A stretch of 11,599 nucleotides of DNA from Nitriliruptoraceae bacterium (GCA_007131525.1 SLQK01000140.1:1-11599); one strand, 5' to 3'; shown: positions 1-7,188, counted from the stretch's first letter. The notes: a model not told the origin generated them from the letters alone. Translations and numbers: made by a program.

Positions 1-2
1 AG

Positions 3-1772
3 TACTTCGTCTCCTACTACGACTACTACCAACCCGAGGCCTACATCGCCTCCAGCGACACCTACATCGAGAAGGACTCGTCGATCAACGACGAGATCGA
101 CCGGCTCCGCCACCGCGCCACCATGGCCTTGCTGTCACGACGCGATGTGGTGGTGGTCGCCTCGGTGTCCTGCATCTACGGCCTGGGCTCGCCCTTCCAG
201 TACACCGATCATGTGCTGGTGCTGAAGGCGGGGGAGGAGGCCGGGCTCGACGCCTCCATCCGCAAGCTCGTCGCGCTCCAGTACTCCCGCAACGACCTCA
301 ACCTCGTGCGTGGCACCTTCCGGGTCCGTGGCGACACCCTGGAGATCTTCCCAGCCGACGACGACCGCGCGCTGCGGGTCGAGTTCTTCGGTGACGAGGT
401 GGACCGCATCGTGCGGGTCGACACCCTCACCGGCGAGGTCGGCAAGCCGGTCGGCTCCGCGATGGTGTTCCCGGCCTCGCACTACGTCTCCTCCCAGGCC
501 GCACTCGAGCGAGCCCTCGGCTCCATCGAGGTGGAGCTCACCGAGCGCCTCGCGGCCTACGAGGCCGAGGGGAAGCTGCTGGAGGCCCAGCGGCTGAAGA
601 TGCGCACCAACCACGACCTGGAGATGATCCGCGAGGTCGGTTCCTGCAACGGCATCGAGAACTACTCCCGTCACTTCGACGGCCGTGCCGCCGGTCAGGC
701 CCCCTTCACCCTGCTCGACTACTTCCCCGAGGACTTCGTCGTGTTCATCGACGAGTCCCACGTGACCGTGCCGCAGATCGGCGGGATGTACGAGGGCGAC
801 CGCTCCCGCAAGGACAACCTGATCGAGCACGGCTTCCGCCTGCCCTCGGCGCGCGACAACCGGCCGCTGACCTTCGACGAGTTCCTGGAGCGCATCGGCC
901 AGCGGCTGTTCATCTCCGCCACCCCCGGCCCCTACGAGCGACGGGAGTCGGACTCGGTCGCCGAGCAGATCATCCGCCCGACGGGCCTCGTCGACCCCCG
1001 GGTGGTCGTCAAGCCCACCGCGGGCCAGATCGACGACCTGATGGAGGAGATCCGCCGGCGCACGCAGGCCGCCCAGCGGGTCCTGGTCACCACCCTGACC
1101 AAGAAGATGGCCGAGGACCTCACCGACTACCTGCTGGAGAACGGCATCCGGGTCCGCTACCTGCACTCCGACATCGACACCGTCGAGCGGGTCGCGATCC
1201 TCCGGTCGCTCAGGGTGGGGGAGTTCGATGTCCTGGTCGGCATCAACCTGCTGCGCGAGGGCCTCGACCTGCCCGAGGTGTCGCTGGTGGCGATCCTGGA
1301 CGCCGACAAGGAGGGCTTCCTGCGTTCCTCGACGTCCCTGATCCAGACGATCGGTCGCGCCGCCCGCAACGTCGACGGCGCGGTGGTGATGTACGCCGAC
1401 GATCTCACCGACTCGATGAAGGCCGCCCTCGACGAGACCGAGCGTCGCCGGGAGAAGCAGCTGGCCTACAACGCCGAGCACGGCATCGATCCGCAGACGA
1501 TCCGCAAGCGGGTCGGCGACATCATCGCCGCCGTCCGCGCCGAGGAGCTCGGCGAGGAGTACCGGCCCGTTGCCACCCCGGAGGTGGCGGCCCAGGACCA
1601 GCCCGACACCGGTGAGCTGCCCCAGGAGGAACTGGCGGCGCTGATCCAGCGGCTCGAGGAGGAGATGCAGGAGGCTGCGGCCGAGCTGCGGTTCGAGTAC
1701 GCCGCGCGGCTGCGCGACGAGATCGCCGAGCTCCGCAAGGAGCTCGCCGGGATGCGCGCCGCCGGGGTCTGA
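3..1772 (+). CDS. uvrB: UvrABC excision nuclease subunit B, 5'-truncated by window edge
   Basis: UvrB is the DNA-damage-verifying helicase-like subunit of bacterial nucleotide excision repair; it is loaded by UvrA and then recruits UvrC. The reading frame is open from base 3, so the ATG at 123 is internal. The visible 589 residues begin in the beta-hairpin (YFVSYYDYYQPEAY), matching about residue 88 of E. coli UvrB from memory. The N-terminal Walker A region is therefore outside the window. Seen in order: the hairpin with its aromatic residues, SCNGIENYSRH, the motif II box DESH (bases 750-761), FISATPGPYE, GINLLREGLDLPE (motif V), QTIGRAARN (motif VI), and a C-terminal UVR domain (EELAALIQRLEEEMQEAAAEL onward) that contacts UvrA/UvrC. 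All visible helicase motifs are intact, and the protein ends at TGA 1770-1772 with a normal C terminus. Identification is essentially certain. Regulation cannot be judged because the promoter lies outside. Confidence 0.98.
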   Translation, partial: YFVSYYDYYQPEAYIASSDTYIEKDSSINDEIDRLRHRATMALLSRRDVVVVASVSCIYGLGSPFQYTDHVLVLKAGEEAGLDASIRKLVALQYSRNDLNLVRGTFRVRGDTLEIFPADDDRALRVEFFGDEVDRIVRVDTLTGEVGKPVGSAMVFPASHYVSSQAALERALGSIEVELTERLAAYEAEGKLLEAQRLKMRTNHDLEMIREVGSCNGIENYSRHFDGRAAGQAPFTLLDYFPEDFVVFIDESHVTVPQIGGMYEGDRSRKDNLIEHGFRLPSARDNRPLTFDEFLERIGQRLFISATPGPYERRESDSVAEQIIRPTGLVDPRVVVKPTAGQIDDLMEEIRRRTQAAQRVLVTTLTKKMAEDLTDYLLENGIRVRYLHSDIDTVERVAILRSLRVGEFDVLVGINLLREGLDLPEVSLVAILDADKEGFLRSSTSLIQTIGRAARNVDGAVVMYADDLTDSMKAALDETERRREKQLAYNAEHGIDPQTIRKRVGDIIAAVRAEELGEEYRPVATPEVAAQDQPDTGELPQEELAALIQRLEEEMQEAAAELRFEYAARLRDEIAELRKELAGMRAAGV

Positions 1773-1795
1773 ACCCCGCCGGGGTCTAAACCCCG
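1761..1795 (+). repeat. 17-bp tandem repeat forming hairpins around the uvrB stop
   Basis: Two adjacent 17-bp copies (1761-1777 and 1778-1794) read GCCGGGGTCTRAACCCC and differ only at one base (G in the first, A in the second). Each copy is a hairpin with stem CGGGGT/ACCCCG and a four-base loop (CTGA in the first, CTAA in the second); the first loop contains the uvrB stop codon. No T-tract follows. It may act as a weak terminator or a 3' RNA-stabilising structure, but this is inference. Confidence 0.7.
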
Positions 1796-1848
1796 CCGGG
1801 CGGCGGGCCGGCGGCACACGTCGCCATCCTCCCACAGGCGGTGCCGAA

Positions 1849-1868
1849 CGTCCTCCGCAGGGAGGACG
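1849..1868 (+). terminator. Perfect GC-rich hairpin between uvrB and the ABC operon
   Basis: An 8-bp perfect stem, CGTCCTCC/GGAGGACG, closes a four-base GCAG loop. It lies 76 bases after the uvrB stop and ahead of the ABC operon's -10-like element. There is no T-run, so this is not a classical intrinsic terminator. In high-GC actinobacteria hairpins lacking a U-tail are often proposed as terminators, so that is the favoured reading. An operator or RNA leader structure is possible. Confidence 0.4.
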
Positions 1869-1889
1869 ACGGGCCCGCCGCACCGGGCG

Positions 1890-1895
1890 TAGCGT
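1890..1895 (+). promoter_or_regulatory. Possible -10 element for the ABC exporter operon
   Basis: TAGCGT fits the TAnnnT pattern of actinobacterial housekeeping -10 boxes. It would start transcription about 70 bases ahead of the ATPase ATG. I find no convincing -35 hexamer 16-18 bases upstream, so support is limited to the hexamer and its position between the hairpin and the operon. Confidence 0.3.
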
Positions 1896-1962
1896 GGTGG
1901 TCGAGCGGCACCCCGGCGTCGACGGCCATCGTCACCGCCCCGCGGGGCCGGAGCAGGACATC

Positions 1963-1968
1963 GGAGGG
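1963..1968 (+). promoter_or_regulatory. Shine-Dalgarno fixing the ABC ATPase start
   Basis: GGAGGG lies six bases before the ATG at 1975. It supports that start over the GTG at 1894, which would add 27 residues with no ABC-family resemblance. Confidence 0.8.
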
Positions 1969-1974
1969 TCGGGC

Positions 1975-2913
1975 ATGGGCGCGGTGCTGCGCTGCAGTGG
2001 GCTACGTAAGGCGTTCGGCGATATCCAGGCGGTCGACGACGTCGGGTTCGAGATCGCACCCGGGGAGACCTACGGCCTGCTGGGCCCCAACGGCGCCGGC
2101 AAGACGACCTCGATCTCGATGATCGCCGGGCTGCTGCACCCCGACGCGGGCGAGATCGAGGTGCTGGGCACCCGGATGACCCCACGGGCGCTGGATGCGA
2201 AGGCCGCCGTCGGCCTGGTGCCCCAGGACCTCGCGATCTACCCGGACCTCACCGCCCGGGAGAACCTCCACTTCTTCGGTCGTCTGCAGCACATGAGCCG
2301 CCACGACGTCCGTGCTCGCAGCGACGAGATCCTGGAGGTCATCGGGCTCCGGGAGCGGTCCGACGACCGGGCGGGGGAGTTCTCGGGGGGCATGAAGCGA
2401 CGGCTGAACATCGGCATCGGCCTGCTGCACCAGCCGCGCCTGCTGATCCTCGACGAGCCGACCGTCGGGGTCGACCCGCAGTCTCGGAACGCGATCCTGG
2501 AGTCCGTGGAGGCCCTGGCGGTCGAGGGACTGGCGGTGCTCTACACCACCCACTACATGGAGGAGGCGGAACGGTTGTGCCGGCGGATCGCGATCGTGGA
2601 CCAGGGTCGGATCGTGGCCGAGGGCACGCGACGTGAGCTGATCGACACGATCAGCGAGCAGGACATCGTCCGGCTCAAGGTCGCCGGCGACGTCCATGCC
2701 GCAGCCGTGGCCTGTGACGCGCTCCCGTCGGTGAGCTCGGCGGACGCCGAGGACGACGAGGTGGTCTGCCTGTTGGACCAGGCGGCGAGCAGCCTGCCAG
2801 CGCTCCTCGCGGCGGTGTCCTCGGTCGACGCGTCCGTGGTCGGGGTCGAGGTCCGCGAGCCCGACCTCGAGGACGTGTTCCTGTACCTCACCGGCCGGGC
2901 ACTGAGGGACTGA
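1975..2913 (+). CDS. ABC-2 type exporter, ATP-binding subunit (DrrA/CcmA-like)
   Basis: This is the cytoplasmic ATPase that powers the two membrane subunits encoded just downstream. The 312-residue protein has a full nucleotide-binding domain: Walker A GPNGAGKT (37-44), Q-loop Q84 in VPQD, signature FSGGM (136-140), Walker B LLILDEP (156-162), D-loop VGVDPQ, and the switch histidine H193 in TTHYMEEAE. A C-terminal extension of about 90 residues ends in the typical EDVFLYLTGRALRD, as in drug- and antibiotic-export ATPases such as DrrA. The start is ATG with a good Shine-Dalgarno. The stop is one base from the next gene's ATG, so translation of the two is probably coupled. All catalytic residues are present. 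Substrate is unknown: the family exports drugs, lipids, polyketides or ions, and nothing here narrows it down. Confidence 0.95.
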   Translation: MGAVLRCSGLRKAFGDIQAVDDVGFEIAPGETYGLLGPNGAGKTTSISMIAGLLHPDAGEIEVLGTRMTPRALDAKAAVGLVPQDLAIYPDLTARENLHFFGRLQHMSRHDVRARSDEILEVIGLRERSDDRAGEFSGGMKRRLNIGIGLLHQPRLLILDEPTVGVDPQSRNAILESVEALAVEGLAVLYTTHYMEEAERLCRRIAIVDQGRIVAEGTRRELIDTISEQDIVRLKVAGDVHAAAVACDALPSVSSADAEDDEVVCLLDQAASSLPALLAAVSSVDASVVGVEVREPDLEDVFLYLTGRALRD

Positions 2914-2914
2914 C

Positions 2915-4099
2915 ATGCTCCGTGCCGCCGGCCTGATCCTCGTCAAGGACACCCGTCTGCGCGTGCGTGACCGCAGCGTGTGGCTGTTCGCGTTCGTGGT
3001 CCCGATCGGGATGACCTTCCTGTTCTCCAGCATCTTCCCCGACACCGGCGCGATCGAGCTGCGGGCGGGCGTGGTCGATCTCGACGGGGGGGAGGTCGCC
3101 GCGGGCTTCGTCGAGGGTGTCGTCCCGGCCCTGGCCGACGCCGACGTGCTCACCGAGGTCGGGTTCGACAGCGAGGAGGACGCCCGGGCGCGGGTGACCG
3201 AGGGGGAGGTCGACGCGGCCTGGGTGCTCCCGGCCGGGTTCTCCGAGGACGTCCTGGCCGGCGGCGACGCGCGGATCGAGGTGCTCGTCGCCGCGGGCCG
3301 CACGCTGCCGGGCGAGCTGGCCCGTGGTGTGGCCGACGCCTACGCCCGCCGCATCGAGCAGGCCGGTCTCGCGGTGACCGTGCAGGGGGTGCTGACCGGC
3401 GGTCCACCGGACCCGCAGCTGATCGGCGCCATCGCAGCGGCGGCGGCTGACACCGAGGAGCTGGTCCGCGTGACCACCGACCTCGCCGATCGTGGCCAGC
3501 CGCTGGACGCCGTCAGCTACCTCGCCGCGGGGATGGCGGCCTTCTTCGTGTTCTTCGCCGTCCAGTTCGGCGTGACGGGGCTGCTGGAGGAGCGCCAGTT
3601 CGGGACCATGTCCCGGCTGCTCGCGGCACCGATCGCCCCGGGCGCGATCCACCTGGGCAAGCTGCTCGGTGCGTTCCTGCTGGGCGTCACCTCGATGGCG
3701 GTGCTCGCGGTCGCGTCCCAGCAACTGCTCGGTGCGGACTGGGGCCCGGCGCCAGGGGTGGCGATCCTGATCGTGGCCATCGTGCTGGCGGCGATCGGGG
3801 TGATGTCGCTGGTGGCCTTGTTCGCGCACACCGCCGAGCAGGCCAGCAACTTCCAGGCGGTCGTCGCGGTCGTGCTCGGGCTGACCGGCGGGGTGTTCGT
3901 GCCGGTCCCCGGTGACATCGCGGCGCTCAGGATCATCACGGCCGTCTCGCCCCACGGGTGGTTCCTGCGGGGGTTGAACGAGCTCTCCGCGAGCGGGCAG
4001 TGGACCACGGTCCTGCCTGCGGCCGGCGCGATCCTGCTCTTCGGGGCGGTGACCGCCGTGCCGGCGGTGGTGGTGCAGCGCAGGAGGTCGTCGTGGTGA
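2915..4099 (+). CDS. ABC-2 type exporter, membrane subunit 1
   Basis: This is a membrane-spanning half of the ABC-2 exporter, 394 residues. One membrane helix near the N terminus (about 22-41) is followed by a large soluble loop (about 45-195), presumably extracytoplasmic. Five more hydrophobic segments follow (about 202-222, 251-270, 281-303, 311-330, 365-387). This one-plus-five topology is typical of the YhgE/ABC2_membrane_3 type. The segment EERQFGTMSRLLAAPI between the second and third helices is the cytoplasmic coupling region seen in ABC-2 permeases. The ATG follows GAGGGA by five bases and begins one base after the ATPase stop. The stop overlaps the start of the second permease. It shares length, topology and motif order with that neighbour, so the two probably form a heterodimer. 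Confidence 0.9.
   Translation: MLRAAGLILVKDTRLRVRDRSVWLFAFVVPIGMTFLFSSIFPDTGAIELRAGVVDLDGGEVAAGFVEGVVPALADADVLTEVGFDSEEDARARVTEGEVDAAWVLPAGFSEDVLAGGDARIEVLVAAGRTLPGELARGVADAYARRIEQAGLAVTVQGVLTGGPPDPQLIGAIAAAAADTEELVRVTTDLADRGQPLDAVSYLAAGMAAFFVFFAVQFGVTGLLEERQFGTMSRLLAAPIAPGAIHLGKLLGAFLLGVTSMAVLAVASQQLLGADWGPAPGVAILIVAIVLAAIGVMSLVALFAHTAEQASNFQAVVAVVLGLTGGVFVPVPGDIAALRIITAVSPHGWFLRGLNELSASGQWTTVLPAAGAILLFGAVTAVPAVVVQRRRSSW
4082..4087 (+). promoter_or_regulatory. Shine-Dalgarno fixing the second permease start
   Basis: AGGAGG sits inside the end of the preceding gene, eight bases before GTG 4096 and five before GTG 4093. It shows that translation begins at one of these GTG codons and not at the upstream in-frame ATG at 3958, which lies deep inside the first permease gene. 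Confidence 0.8.
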
Positions 4100-5283
4100 A
4101 GGTGTGGGCGATCGTCAGGGTCGAGCTGACGCGGCTGCTCCGCGACCGATCGAACCTGTTCTTCGTGTTCCTGTTCCCGCTGCTGCTGATCGTGTTCATC
4201 GGAGCCCAGTTCGGCAGCGACTTCTCGACCCGGCTCGGGGTCGTCGCCGATGCCGGTGACGCCGAGGCAGCCTCGCTGATCGCGGCACTCGACGACCTCG
4301 AGGGCATCACCACCGTGGCCTTCGACAGCCGCGAGGAGCTCGCCGACGAGGTCGATCGCGGCCGGATCAGCGCCGGCGTGGTGCTCCCGGACGGCTACGG
4401 CGACGCGCTGCGCGCGGTCGAGCCGGTGGAGGTGGTGTTCCTCGGCCGGCCCGATGCCACCTCGGCGTCGCTGCAGGCCTTGGTCGGTGCCGCGCTGGCG
4501 GAACAGGTCCTGCCCGGCGCTGCTGCCACCCTGCTCGTCTCCGGCCGCGCGGCCGTGGGCGCGCCGCCCGTCGAGGCCGCCGAGCTGCGTGAGGTCGCGC
4601 TGGCCGTGGAGGACCAGGCCAGCCGCATCGAGGTGTCGGCGACCACGCTCGGCGTGGACGAGCTCGCCGAGGAGTTCGCGGGCCTCGGCCAGTTCGACAT
4701 CGGTGCCTCCAGTCAGCTGTTCCTGTTCACCTTCCTGACCTCGCTCACCGGCGCCGGCGCGCTGATCCAGACCCGGCAGTACGGCGTCGCCACCCGGATG
4801 CTGTCGACCCCCACCTCGACGTTCAGCGTGCTGCTCGGGACCGGGGGAGGGCGGCTCGCGATCGCGCTGTTCCAGGCCGTCTACATCGTGGTGATCAGCA
4901 CCGTGGCCTTCGGGGTGAACTGGGGTGACCCCCTGGGGGCGACCGCCGTGATCCTGCTGTTCGCGGTCGGGGCGGCCGCGGCGGCCATGGTCGTCGGCTC
5001 GGTGTTCTCCACCGACAGCCAGGCAGCCGGCGCCGGCATCGGCATCGGGCTGGGCGCCGCCGCCCTCGGTGGGTCGATGGTGCCGATCGAGCTGTACCCG
5101 GAGACGGTGGCCCAGGTCGCGCGGATCACCCCCCACTTCTGGGCGAACGAGGCCATGGCCGAGCTGGTGCGCCGTGACGGGACCATCGTCGACATCCTGC
5201 CGCAGCTCGCGGCCCTCGGCGGGTTCGCGGTGGCGCTGGTGGCGCTCGGCAGCTGGACGCTCAGCCGCGCCCTGGTGCGGTGA
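4096..5283 (+). CDS. ABC-2 type exporter, membrane subunit 2
   Basis: This is the second membrane subunit of the exporter, 395 residues, paralogous to the first (394). It has an N-terminal helix (about 21-40), a long loop (about 42-200), then five hydrophobic segments (about 203-223, 252-272, 281-303, 309-329, 366-389). The loop region QTRQYGVATRMLSTPTS matches the coupling segment of ABC-2 permeases. The stretch GGSMVPIELYPETVAQVARITP before the last helix is a familiar ABC-2 permease pattern. I chose GTG 4096, whose last two bases and the next one form the upstream TGA (GTGA overlap); GTG 4093 is an equally legal start adding one residue. The overlap and internal Shine-Dalgarno indicate translational coupling. 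Substrate unknown. Confidence 0.9.
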   Translation: MKVWAIVRVELTRLLRDRSNLFFVFLFPLLLIVFIGAQFGSDFSTRLGVVADAGDAEAASLIAALDDLEGITTVAFDSREELADEVDRGRISAGVVLPDGYGDALRAVEPVEVVFLGRPDATSASLQALVGAALAEQVLPGAAATLLVSGRAAVGAPPVEAAELREVALAVEDQASRIEVSATTLGVDELAEEFAGLGQFDIGASSQLFLFTFLTSLTGAGALIQTRQYGVATRMLSTPTSTFSVLLGTGGGRLAIALFQAVYIVVISTVAFGVNWGDPLGATAVILLFAVGAAAAAMVVGSVFSTDSQAAGAGIGIGLGAAALGGSMVPIELYPETVAQVARITPHFWANEAMAELVRRDGTIVDILPQLAALGGFAVALVALGSWTLSRALVR

Positions 5284-5287
5284 CCGA

Positions 5288-5310
5288 GCGCGGGCGATGC
5301 GGACCCGCGC
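5288..5310 (+). terminator. Hairpin after the ABC operon
   Basis: A perfect 7-bp stem GCGCGGG/CCCGCGC with a nine-base loop starts four bases after the second permease stop. There is no T-tract. It lies between convergent genes and is the best candidate for ending the ABC transcript. Confidence 0.5.
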
Positions 5311-5343
5311 ATCGGGTGCCCTCGGGCGCCGCGGGCGTGGACG

Positions 5344-5355
5344 GACCCGCGGGTC
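5344..5355. terminator. 12-bp perfect palindrome at the end of the PPOX gene
   Basis: GACCCGCGGGTC is fully self-complementary and overlaps the stop codon of the minus-strand PPOX gene. Together with the hairpin at 5288 it may help separate the convergent transcripts. As a palindrome without a loop it could equally be a chance GC-rich sequence or a protein site. Confidence 0.3.
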
Positions 5356-5821
5356 AGCCGGCAGCGAGCTCCGGTGGGAAGCCACCGGTCGCGATCGGGC
5401 CCCACTCCTCGATCGTCACCCGGAGCAGCACCTTGCCCTGGTCGTGCATCGCCTGGCGGTACTCCTCCCAGTCGGGGTGCTCGCCGGCGATGACGCGGAA
5501 GTACTCGACCAGCGGCTCGAGCGCCTCGGGGAGATCCAGCACCTCGGCGGTGCCGTGGACCTGGACCCACGGCCCGCCGAAGTCGTCGGACAGCACGCAG
5601 GCCGACACCCGCGGGTCACGCCGGAGGTTCACGACCTTCGCCCGCTGGGGGTAGGTGGCGATCACCATCCGGCCCGCCGGGTCGAGACCGGCCGTGACGG
5701 GTGAGAGCTGCGGCCGCCCGTCGGCGCGGAAGGTGACCAGCACGACCTGGTGGCGGGGACGGAGGAAGGACTCGAGCTCGCCACGCTCGACCCGGTCGGC
5801 CCGGGCGATCTGGCGGGCCAT
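5354..5821 (-). CDS. PPOX-class (split beta-barrel) F420/flavin-dependent protein
   Basis: A 155-residue protein of the pyridoxamine-5'-phosphate-oxidase-like split beta-barrel fold. Visible family features are TFRADGRPQLSPVTAGLD (an early strand pair), VIATYPQRAKVVNLRRDPRVSACVL (33-76 region, with the K-x-x-N-L-R-R-D-P pattern that binds the cofactor phosphate in many members), WVQVHGTAEVLD, then EHPDWEEYRQAM and a final strand RVTIEEWGPI. Length and motif order fit the actinobacterial Rv1155-like group, members of which bind F420 or FMN. Which cofactor is used cannot be decided here. The ATG at 5821 is preceded by GAGGAG five bases away; an upstream in-frame ATG (5836) lacks such a site. 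The gene stands alone, convergent with the ABC operon and divergent from the small membrane-protein gene. The substrate is unknown. Confidence 0.88.
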   Translation of the reverse strand: MARQIARADRVERGELESFLRPRHQVVLVTFRADGRPQLSPVTAGLDPAGRMVIATYPQRAKVVNLRRDPRVSACVLSDDFGGPWVQVHGTAEVLDLPEALEPLVEYFRVIAGEHPDWEEYRQAMHDQGKVLLRVTIEEWGPIATGGFPPELAAG

Positions 5822-5826
5822 GCTCG

Positions 5827-5832
5827 CTCCTC
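5827..5832 (-). promoter_or_regulatory. Shine-Dalgarno fixing the PPOX start
   Basis: On the minus strand GAGGAG lies five bases before the ATG at 5821. It falls inside the short extension implied by the alternative upstream ATG, which argues for the shorter protein. Confidence 0.7.
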
Positions 5833-5880
5833 GCATGCCGTGAGCCCTGCGCGGCGGGGCCGCGCACAGGGTGGCCCGCG

Positions 5881-5886
5881 ATGCTA
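5881..5886 (-). promoter_or_regulatory. Possible -10 element for the PPOX gene
   Basis: On the minus strand this reads TAGCAT, matching TAnnnT, about 60 bases ahead of the PPOX start. No clear -35 box is seen upstream. Confidence 0.25.
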
Positions 5887-5968
5887 GCGAGCTCGGGGCA
5901 TCCTCCCGCCGCCCCACCTCGACCGGGAGCGGGCGCCGGTGTTGGCCGGCCCACCGGTCCGAGGTGGC

Positions 5969-5974
5969 TAGGCT
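5969..5974 (+). promoter_or_regulatory. Possible -10 element for the small membrane-protein gene
   Basis: TAGGCT, a common actinobacterial -10 form, lies about 55 bases before the GTG start. A TTGGCC hexamer upstream (5942-5947) is 21 bases away, longer than the usual 16-19 spacing, so the -35 assignment is weak. Confidence 0.35.
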
Positions 5975-5995
5975 CGGTGCACGCTGGCACTCCGC

Positions 5996-6017
5996 CCGAA
6001 CCGATCCCGAACCGATC
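5996..6017 (+). repeat. Perfect 11-bp tandem duplication in a leader
   Basis: CCGAACCGATC occurs twice back to back (5996-6006 and 6007-6017), directly before the AGGA ribosome-binding element of the small membrane-protein gene. It may be a slippage duplication or a pair of binding sites. Confidence 0.75.
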
Positions 6018-6029
6018 AGGACACCCACC

Positions 6030-6425
6030 GTGACCGAGCTGCTCATCACCGTGCACCCATGGCTGGGCTACCTCGTCTCCATCGTGGTGCTGCTGGTGGC
6101 GCTGCTCGCCTTCGCCAAGGCGAAGGAGGCCGCGGAGTTCCGCTCGGGCCCCTACGCCCTGGGCATGGTCCTGCTCGACATCCAGGTGACGCTCGGCATC
6201 GTGCTCTACGTGATCGGGCAGTACTGGAACGCACGGCCGGAGATCGCCTACGTGCATCCGGTGCTGGCGGTCGCGGCCCTGGGGGTGGGGCACGCGCTGC
6301 TGTCACGGGCCAAGGGCACCCAGATGGCGGTCGACGCCCACCGCACCGCCGGGCGCGGCCTGCTCCTGGCGCTGCTGCTGGTCCTGGCCTCGATCGGCGT
6401 CGCCAGCGCCCCGGCCTTCCTCTGA
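6030..6425 (+). CDS. Small four-helix membrane protein of unknown function
   Basis: I do not recognise a named family. From GTG 6030 the protein has 131 residues and four hydrophobic segments (about 9-29, 42-63, 75-92, 109-126), with short charged loops AKAKEAAEFRSG and RAKGTQMAVDAHRT. GTG 6030 is preceded by AGGA eight bases upstream; an upstream extension of the frame to 5871 runs through promoter-like DNA and is not protein-like. Four histidines are present, H9 at the start of helix 1, H76 and H88 at either end of helix 3, and H104 just before helix 4. This resembles small heme-binding four-helix membrane proteins (b-type cytochrome/CopD-like), but that is a guess from histidine placement. 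It is transcribed alone between two minus-strand genes, with a strong hairpin after its stop. Confidence 0.75.
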   Translation: MTELLITVHPWLGYLVSIVVLLVALLAFAKAKEAAEFRSGPYALGMVLLDIQVTLGIVLYVIGQYWNARPEIAYVHPVLAVAALGVGHALLSRAKGTQMAVDAHRTAGRGLLLALLLVLASIGVASAPAFL

Positions 6426-6461
6426 CCGCGGTCCCAGCGGCCGCCCGACGACCGCGGTGAC

Positions 6462-6483
6462 GCCGCCGGGGCCGCCCGGCGGC
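6462..6483. terminator. Strong bidirectional hairpin between convergent genes
   Basis: A perfect 9-bp stem GCCGCCGGG/CCCGGCGGC with a GCCG tetraloop lies 36 bases after the membrane-protein stop and 43 bases beyond the stop of the convergent MBL gene. No T-tract is present on either strand. It is the most stable short hairpin in this gap and a likely transcript end for one or both genes. Confidence 0.55.
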
Positions 6484-6500
6484 AGGTTCGCGGCGTGGGA

Positions 6501-6521
6501 CACCTCGCCGACACCGAGGTG
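6501..6521 (-). terminator. Second hairpin just after the MBL gene
   Basis: CACCTCG/CGAGGTG forms a 7-bp stem with a seven-base loop, five bases beyond the minus-strand MBL stop. It probably ends or protects that transcript. Confidence 0.45.
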
Positions 6522-6526
6522 ACCAG

Positions 6527-7183
6527 CTACCAGCCCCGTGCCCGCCACTCGGCCAGGTAGGGGCGCTCCGCGCCGATGGTCGTGTCGTCGCCATGGCCCG
6601 GATGGACCTGGGCGGTGTCGTCGAGGCGGGCGAAGACCCGCTCCTCGAGCCCGTCCATGATCTGCCGGTGGGCCTCCGCCGACCCGAAGGTGTTGCCCGG
6701 CCCGCCGGGGAAGAGCGTGTCACCGGAGAACAGGTGCGCCCTGGCCCTGCCCTGCACCAGGTACAGCAGCGAGCCCGGGGTGTGCCCCGGCACGTGCAGG
6801 ACCTCCACCTCGAGCTCGCCGACGGTCAGCACCTCACCATCTGCCAGGGCACGGTCGAGGGAACCAGGCAGCATCGGTGCGTCGTCGGCATGGCCCCAGA
6901 TGGGCAGGCCGGCGGCGGCGATGCCGTCCCAGGCGCGGATGTGATCCCAGTGGCCGTGGGTCAGGACCGCGGCGACGGGCTCGGTGCCCTCCAACGCCTC
7001 CAGCAACCTCGGTGCCCGGTCCGCGACGTCGATGAGCAGGGCGCGGCCCGTCGCCGGACAGGACACGACGTAGACGTTGTTGTCCATCTCGCTGACCGAG
7101 AGCTTGCGGATGTGCACGGGCCCGTCGGCCCGGTCGAGCCACGGCCCCTCGGGCTCGACGTGTCCCCGGTCGACCTCGGACAT
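6527..7183 (-). CDS. MBL-fold metallo-hydrolase (glyoxalase II-like)
   Basis: A 218-residue metallo-beta-lactamase-superfamily hydrolase with the full metal-binding set. HGHWDH (H76, H78, D80, H81) is the HxHxDH motif, H134 lies in VPGHTPGS, D155 in FSGDTLF, and H197 in HPGHGDDT. This is the hydroxyacylglutathione-hydrolase-like subgroup, which binds two metal ions and hydrolyses thioesters or related substrates. It lacks the long C-terminal domain of classical glyoxalase II. ATG 7183 follows a GGGGAGG site. The gene is 52 bases downstream of the lactate dehydrogenase gene on the same strand, so co-transcription is likely. A similar gene lies just upstream of uvrA in mycobacteria (Rv1637c, from memory). 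The true substrate is not determinable, and a repair role is not implied by the motifs. Confidence 0.92.
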   Translation of the reverse strand: MSEVDRGHVEPEGPWLDRADGPVHIRKLSVSEMDNNVYVVSCPATGRALLIDVADRAPRLLEALEGTEPVAAVLTHGHWDHIRAWDGIAAAGLPIWGHADDAPMLPGSLDRALADGEVLTVGELEVEVLHVPGHTPGSLLYLVQGRARAHLFSGDTLFPGGPGNTFGSAEAHRQIMDGLEERVFARLDDTAQVHPGHGDDTTIGAERPYLAEWRARGW

Positions 7184-7188
7184 GCTCG

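Noticed and set aside
135..1883. A long minus-strand open frame of 582 codons opposite uvrB
   Set aside because: It lies wholly antisense to an unmistakable uvrB. Its translation is low-complexity, rich in Gly, Arg, Asp, His and Leu, as expected from GC-rich third positions. No family motif or start site is seen.
3958..4095. ATG 3958 as the start of the second permease
   Set aside because: It would add 46 residues that lie inside the first permease gene in another frame and are not permease-like. The AGGAGG site at 4082 points to GTG 4093/4096.
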